The notes under the pieces are model-generated. The model had not been told where the DNA came from and did not search any database. It was given only the letters and a program-made list of their open reading frames with translations. A DNA stretch of 64,000 bases from Streptococcus cristatus AS 1.3089. GTDB lineage: Bacteria; Bacillota; Bacilli; Lactobacillales; Streptococcaceae. Shown here piece after piece: positions 58,314 through 64,000 of the stretch. Within the stretch, counting starts at the first letter, position 1. Each line of letters begins with the position of its first letter. The position numbers were made by a program, and so were the translations under genes. The stretch is from contig NC_021175.1 in assembly GCF_000385925.1 (NCBI RefSeq), positions 1,185,501 to 1,249,500 of the forward strand, given 5' to 3'.

Positions 58314-58418
58314 AATCTTTTCTGACTGATTTCTTTAACTTTAGAAACTATCCTGTCTTGCTAGCCAAGTCCTTAGTTCGCCAGCAAGAAAAAACTTAGA
58401 AAATATTTTTTAGAGCAA

Positions 58419-58445
58419 GCTATTGGCATTCACTTCTCCAATAGC
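58419..58445 (+). repeat. Hairpin between the two exported-protein genes
   Basis: GCTATTGG and CCAATAGC form a perfect 8-bp stem with an 11-base loop, 20 bases before the next ATG. There is no proper T-run, so it may be a weak terminator or a leader structure. The rest of the 150-base gap shows nothing clear. Confidence 0.45.
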
Positions 58446-58465
58446 ATGATTTTCAAGGAGTTTTT

Positions 58466-58933
58466 ATGCACTTAACTAAAAAAACTGTTTTTATTGGTAT
58501 CGCTTCTCTTCTTATTTTGGGCTTAGCTGCATGGGGAGTAAATTTATTTCTCGTTATGAACAACGCTCAGCAAAGTTTTGATAAAAATTTTATTCACTTT
58601 CAAGCTAAAAGTGATGACAACGAAACTTTTATTACACAAGGCATCGAAAAAAAAGAAGTTTATAATTTATCCTACTCTCCCACTAAGAAGACCATTGAAA
58701 TAACCAAATCGACTAAAAATGGAGATAGCTATTCTTCCGATTCCATTTACGGAGCAGTGAAAGTCTATGATATAAAACAAAACGCTAATCGCTACATCTT
58801 CATAACAGCTGCAAAACCAATAATCGTTGACTTCGGATTGACTTCAGTAAAGGTAACTTATGACGGAGGTAATTTTGAAACTCCATACTCTGAGCTGCAT
58901 TTTGGTGAATCTTTCCCTAGTGAAGACAACTAG
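58466..58933 (+). CDS. Hypothetical membrane-anchored extracellular protein
   Basis: I do not recognise this 155-residue protein. It has one N-terminal helix near 6-30 (TVFIGIASLLILGLAAWGVN) with positive residues before it, so the rest should be outside the cell. The exterior part is beta-rich and polar (KKTIEITKSTKNGDSYSSDS; FGLTSVKVTYDGGNFETPYS). AAGGAG lies 6 bases before the ATG. It follows the lipoprotein gene, and its own terminator lies downstream. Confidence 0.75.
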   Translation: MHLTKKTVFIGIASLLILGLAAWGVNLFLVMNNAQQSFDKNFIHFQAKSDDNETFITQGIEKKEVYNLSYSPTKKTIEITKSTKNGDSYSSDSIYGAVKVYDIKQNANRYIFITAAKPIIVDFGLTSVKVTYDGGNFETPYSELHFGESFPSEDN

Positions 58934-58970
58934 ATGGGTACTTCTCTATACTACTAGTCTTAAACTATGA

Positions 58971-59004
58971 ACTAGCCAAGCTATTAAGCTATGGTTAGTT
59001 TTTG
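58971..59004 (+). terminator. Terminator after the hypothetical membrane protein gene
   Basis: AACTAGCCA pairs with TGGTTAGTT (one G-T pair) around an AGCT-rich loop, followed by TTTTTG. Confidence 0.75.
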
Positions 59005-59010
59005 TTTGCA

Positions 59011-59035
59011 AAAAAAGCGGTTGAAACCGCTTTTT
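59011..59035. terminator. Bidirectional terminator
   Basis: AAAAAGCGGTT and AACCGCTTTTT type stem with a GA loop; T5 on the plus strand and T7 on the minus strand. It serves the PH-domain gene on the minus strand. Confidence 0.85.
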
Positions 59036-59417
59036 ATCTCAATACTGCTTCTACCAGCGCTTTTTGGATGGCAATGACACTTTTATCACTTCGGAAAGTC
59101 AAGGTTTCAGCTGGTTCCTCAGCACTGGAAACCCAGATTTTCAGTTCAGCGTCCAGGTCAAAGTGGCCAGCCGTTTCCACTGAAAAGCGAGAAATAGAGC
59201 GATAAGGATAGGACTTATAAGCCGTTTTCTTGCCTGTCACTCCCTGCTTGTCCACCAAAATCAAGCGCTTATCTGTAAAGACAATCAAGTCGCGAATAAG
59301 ACTGAAAGCCAGCTCCACATTTTCTGCTGGCGTCAGAATATTCTCCAACTCTTTTTCAACCTTGTCAATATCTTTCTGAGAAGCATTGCCCAACAAACCA
59401 CTGAATAATCCCATCAT
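59034..59417 (-). CDS. PH-domain-containing protein
   Basis: The 127-residue protein is a bacterial PH-like domain: DLIVFTDKRLILVDKQGVTG, KTAYKSYPYRSISRFSVETA and a closing helix SVIAIQKALVEAVLR. Bacterial PH proteins of this sort are soluble and form oligomers; their ligand is unknown. GGAGGAATGA precedes paired ATG codons (59417 and 59414), either of which may be used. A terminator lies at its 3' end, and repeat copy 2 lies upstream. Confidence 0.85.
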   Translation of the reverse strand: MMGLFSGLLGNASQKDIDKVEKELENILTPAENVELAFSLIRDLIVFTDKRLILVDKQGVTGKKTAYKSYPYRSISRFSVETAGHFDLDAELKIWVSSAEEPAETLTFRSDKSVIAIQKALVEAVLR

Positions 59418-59476
59418 TCATTCCTCCAATCCATTTTTCCCTACTATAGCATTTTCAAAGCCAATAAGCAAAAGAA

Positions 59477-59653
59477 AGAGAGTGGGACAGAAATCGGTAA
59501 TTCGTTAGAATTCGATTTCGTCGTCCCACCTCCGCACAGTTGAGTAGAGCTGTAAAAGCTGATGAAATCAGCGTAGTAGAGCCCACTCAACCACTGCGTC
59601 TTGCTCGACAATCCAAAGACAATTGAGAGGCTAGGACTTTTGTCCCAGCCTCT
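59477..59653. repeat. Dispersed intergenic repeat, copy 2 (long form)
   Basis: A 177-base element with ends AGAGAGTGGGACAG and TTGTCCCAGCCTCT, near-inverted repeats. It matches copy 1 at 47914 almost base for base but carries 32 more bases between two AGTAGAGC repeats (inside: TGTAAAAGCTGATGAAATCA). It lies between proS and the PH-domain gene. Confidence 0.85.
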
Positions 59654-59657
59654 GCTT

Positions 59658-61508
<1,851 letters not shown>

Positions 61509-61525
61509 TCAGATTCATTCCTTTT

Positions 61526-62785
61526 CTATTTCAAAAATAATTTCATGATATCGTTCCAAGTCACAGCAATCATCAAGATAACCATGACCACCACTCCAGC
61601 AAGGGTCAAGTAGGTTTCTACCTCCTGTTTAAGAGGTTTTCTACGAACAAGCTCGATCAGATTGATTAAGATTTTCCCACCATCCAAAGCCGGAATAGGA
61701 ATCAAGTTAAAGATTCCGATATTAATAGACAGCATGGCCATCAAGGATAGGATAGCTGGAAGTCCTAGCTCCGCAGCTTGCGAACTAGCTTTGTAGATCG
61801 CTACCGGACCACCCAACTTGTTCAAACTAAAGTGGAAGATGATATCCTTCAAGGCCGTCAAAATACGAGTTGCTGTGTACCAGGTATCTGTCACACCTGA
61901 GAAAAGCTTATCTACGAAGCCTGTCTTGACAGCATTGGTCACACCGATATAATACCGTCCCCCATCTTCTTCTGGTTGAACCGTCACTTTTTGAGTTTTC
62001 CCGTCTCGTTCATAGGTAATCGTTACTTCTGGATTTTTTCCTTTGTTACGGGTCGCCTTCTGGACAGAATCTGTCAACTCATCCCAGTTGGAGACCTTGT
62101 ATTCATTGATTTGAACGATCTGGTCATTGTCTTTCAAACCAGCCTTAGCCACCACTCCTTGGGGAACGACTTGAACATGGTTGCTATAGTAGTCCACTGC
62201 ACCTCCCTGCATAAAGGCAAGGAGAGAGTACACGACAATACTTAAGATAAAGTTGTTCATCGGACCAGCAAAATTGGTGATGAGACGTCCCCAGATCGTC
62301 GCATTTTGATACTGGACATCCAGCGGGGCAATCCGAACTTCCGTTTCATCTTCCTCAACAATAGTCGCATCGTGATCGACAGAATAAGTCTTTCTTTCAT
62401 CTAAGACTAGCCCAGTAATCTCCAGTTTTTCTTCAAAATCAAAACTGGTCACATTCATAGGCAGAGCCGTCTGATCGATTTTCTTGCCAGACAGATTGAT
62501 GCGGACGACTTTTCCCTCTTCGTTCAGAGTTAGACTGACTGGCGTACCTGTTTTGATTTCTGTCGAATCCTCGCCCCAGCCAGCCATACGGACATATCCA
62601 CCTAGCGGCAGAATCCGAATCGTGTAGGCTGTTCCGTCCTTGCCAATATGAGCAAAGATTTTCGGGCCCATCCCAATGGCAAACTCACGAACAAGAATAC
62701 CTGATTTTTTGGCAAAGTAGAAATGTCCAAACTCATGAACCACCACGATGATCCCAAAAATAATAATAAATGTAATAATCTGCAT
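61526..62785 (-). CDS. rseP: Site-2 intramembrane metalloprotease RseP (Eep)
   Basis: The protease cleaves within membrane helices, for instance signal-peptide remnants and peptide pheromone precursors in streptococci and enterococci. The 419-residue protein has the zinc motif [16 protein letters not shown] near residue 18, a PDZ domain around 200-270, and the second metal motif [13 protein letters not shown] with the catalytic Asp near 360. There are four membrane helices. It is 69 bases after cdsA. Confidence 0.95.
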   Translation of the reverse strand: MQIITFIIIFGIIVVVHEFGHFYFAKKSGILVREFAIGMGPKIFAHIGKDGTAYTIRILPLGGYVRMAGWGEDSTEIKTGTPVSLTLNEEGKVVRINLSGKKIDQTALPMNVTSFDFEEKLEITGLVLDERKTYSVDHDATIVEEDETEVRIAPLDVQYQNATIWGRLITNFAGPMNNFILSIVVYSLLAFMQGGAVDYYSNHVQVVPQGVVAKAGLKDNDQIVQINEYKVSNWDELTDSVQKATRNKGKNPEVTITYERDGKTQKVTVQPEEDGGRYYIGVTNAVKTGFVDKLFSGVTDTWYTATRILTALKDIIFHFSLNKLGGPVAIYKASSQAAELGLPAILSLMAMLSINIGIFNLIPIPALDGGKILINLIELVRRKPLKQEVETYLTLAGVVVMVILMIAVTWNDIMKLFLK

Positions 62786-62854
62786 AAGTGTAATCTTTCT
62801 CTTAAGATTGTTCAGCTAAGCTAAAAACGCTTCGTTTGATGGCACTCAAGTTTC

Positions 62855-63658
62855 TTAGAACAAGCCGAAGAAGTGCATCAGTGGAAAGACAAAAAGCAAG
62901 CTATCAAAGCGATCCAAAACGCCGCCGTGACCAGGAATAAACTTCCCTGAGTCTTTGACACCAAAGTGACGCTTGATGGCGCTCTCTACCAAGTCGCCGA
63001 ATTGGCCAGCAATACTAAAGACAACTGTCAAGAGCAGCATGGTCACAAAGCTATACGGAGTGGCAACTTGCGGACGAATAAACATAAAAATTGCAGAAAC
63101 CAGCACGGCTGATAGAATTCCTCCAATACTGCCTTCAATGGTTTTATTTGGTGACACTTTTGGCAATAATTTTCTCCGCCCGTAGCGAGTACCGACCAGA
63201 TAGGCTCCACTGTCTGTGGCCCAGACGATAAAGAGGGCCAGCAAAACCTTGTCTACATTCACCAAACGGGCATCGATCAAAGCATTAAAACCTAGACCAA
63301 CATAAAAACTAGAAGCAATCGGATAAGCCGCATCTTCAAAGCTATAAGAGGAACCTAAAACAGTCGCTCCTAGCAAGACGAAAACGACCAAGCCATAAGC
63401 GATCACATTGCCATCCACAGGTAAAAATTTTAGGTAGTTCTCAAGTGGCAGGGTTAAGACAAAAGCTGCCAGCATAGCCAATCCACCCTCTAAGGTAGCT
63501 GTCGGAAGCCCCTTCATCTTGAGCAATTCATGTACTGCCAGCATGGCTAGAAGGCCAACGCTGATCTGGAAGGGAATCCCTCCCATCTTCACTAAAGGAA
63601 TAAAAATAGCTAGTGCAATTCCTCCAAAAAGAAGACGTCTTTGTAAATCTAAACTCAT
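62855..63658 (-). CDS. cdsA: Phosphatidate cytidylyltransferase
   Basis: CdsA makes CDP-diacylglycerol from phosphatidate and CTP, the branch point of phospholipid synthesis. The 267-residue protein has about eight helices and the signature SPNKTIEGSIGGILSAVLVS near 150, then IAGQFGDLVESAIKRHFGVK and DSGKFIPGHGGVLDRFDSL. The start at 63658 (MSLDLQRRLLF) is chosen over the ATG nine bases upstream, because the latter abuts GGAGG with no spacing; 267 residues also equals the pneumococcal length. It is 15 bases after uppS. Confidence 0.96.
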   Translation of the reverse strand: MSLDLQRRLLFGGIALAIFIPLVKMGGIPFQISVGLLAMLAVHELLKMKGLPTATLEGGLAMLAAFVLTLPLENYLKFLPVDGNVIAYGLVVFVLLGATVLGSSYSFEDAAYPIASSFYVGLGFNALIDARLVNVDKVLLALFIVWATDSGAYLVGTRYGRRKLLPKVSPNKTIEGSIGGILSAVLVSAIFMFIRPQVATPYSFVTMLLLTVVFSIAGQFGDLVESAIKRHFGVKDSGKFIPGHGGVLDRFDSLLFVFPLMHFFGLF

Positions 63659-63673
63659 CTTTTTCATCCTCCT

Positions 63674-64000
63674 TTATACGCCGCCAAAGCGTCGATTGCG
63701 ACGATTATATTCTACAACCGCATCCTTCAAAGCCTTCTCATCGAAATCCGGCCAAAGGATATCTGTAAAATACAACTCGCTATATGCTGTCTGCCAAGGC
63801 AGAAAATTGCTAAGGCGCAGCTCGCCACTTGTACGAATGACCAAGTCAGGATCCCGTAAACCTACAGGCAGACTGCTGGTGTAGAGATAATCTCCAAGCA
63901 TTTCCTCTGTAATATCCGCTGGTTGGACTTTCGCATCTAAAACATCTTGGGCAAGCTTCTGAACCGCTTTATTGATTTCAGCTCGGCCGCCGTAGTTCAG
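63674..64000 (-). CDS. uppS: Undecaprenyl diphosphate synthase (N-terminus beyond the window)
   Basis: UppS builds the C55 lipid carrier for peptidoglycan and other envelope polymers. About 108 C-terminal residues are visible, starting [16 protein letters not shown], which is the conserved substrate region, and continuing with [19 protein letters not shown] and the final [14 protein letters not shown]. The gene order uppS-cdsA-rseP-proS is standard in streptococci. Confidence 0.96.
   Translation of the reverse strand: MNYGGRAEINKAVQKLAQDVLDAKVQPADITEEMLGDYLYTSSLPVGLRDPDLVIRTSGELRLSNFLPWQTAYSELYFTDILWPDFDEKALKDAVVEYNRRNRRFGGV

Overview
The window is chromosomal DNA of a streptococcus, most likely an oral viridans species of the Sanguinis/Mitis type. 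The evidence is the low-GC Firmicute gene set (polC, liaFSR, the ami oligopeptide permease, comFA/comFC with a SigX cin-box, rocS, slrA, ldcB), the extended -10 promoters of the TnTGnTATAAT kind, an anti-Shine-Dalgarno CCTCC at the 16S 3' end, and rrn/tRNA order 16S-Ala-23S-5S-Val-Asp-Lys-Leu-Thr-Gly-Leu-Arg-Pro. Species cannot be fixed from reading alone. Most of the window is ordinary core genome, nearly all on the minus strand.

Layout. 1-1250: rplK-rplA (L11-L1) with two candidate L1-binding mRNA motifs. 1300-6760: DUF3397 protein, VOC protein, ftsK/spoIIIE, PspC-domain protein, a frameshifted DUF2798 gene, NUDIX hydrolase and the lipoprotein cyclophilin slrA. 6958-10667: a three-gene envelope operon (glutamine-rich multi-pass membrane protein, TcaA-like protein, LdcB-type carboxypeptidase) in which the first two products share a repeated cytoplasmic N-terminal motif. 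10857-11668: decayed ISL3-family element. 11676-17690: complete rRNA operon with ten tRNAs. 17932-27300: nth, greA, mltG, two GNAT acetyltransferases, murC, a lysine-rich hypothetical gene and a SNF2 helicase. 27417-30019: hpf, then the competence operon comFA-comFC. 30061-31742: yigZ and cysK. 31793-35944: cvfD, a HAD-cyclophilin fusion and the liaFSR envelope-stress system. 36137-39250: ptsG followed closely by an exo/endonuclease/phosphatase-family gene. 39419-45980: amiACDEF with a CodY box. 46037-51689: membrane GDPD, dispersed repeat copy 1, rocS, a pseudouridine synthase, an MFS transporter, def and a GlsB-like protein. 51783-57641: pepS and polC. 57771-59417: a lipoprotein, a membrane-anchored protein and a PH-domain protein. 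59477-64000: repeat copy 2, proS, rseP, cdsA and the end of uppS.

Recurring themes: (1) four genes (DUF3397, ftsK, yigZ, comFA) have promoters placed so that transcription should begin at or within about a base of the start codon, giving leaderless mRNAs; (2) the extended -10 TATGGTAWAAT recurs at several promoters; (3) three genes (DUF2798, the hypothetical gene beside murC, and polC) carry one-base reading-frame changes, two of them in homopolymers, so either real slippage and decay or sequencing error must be considered; (4) many genes serve the cell envelope (mltG, murC, ldcB, liaFSR, TcaA-like, rseP, cdsA, uppS). I see no CRISPR array, prophage or recognised defence island. The best candidate for an under-described system is the 6958-10667 operon.
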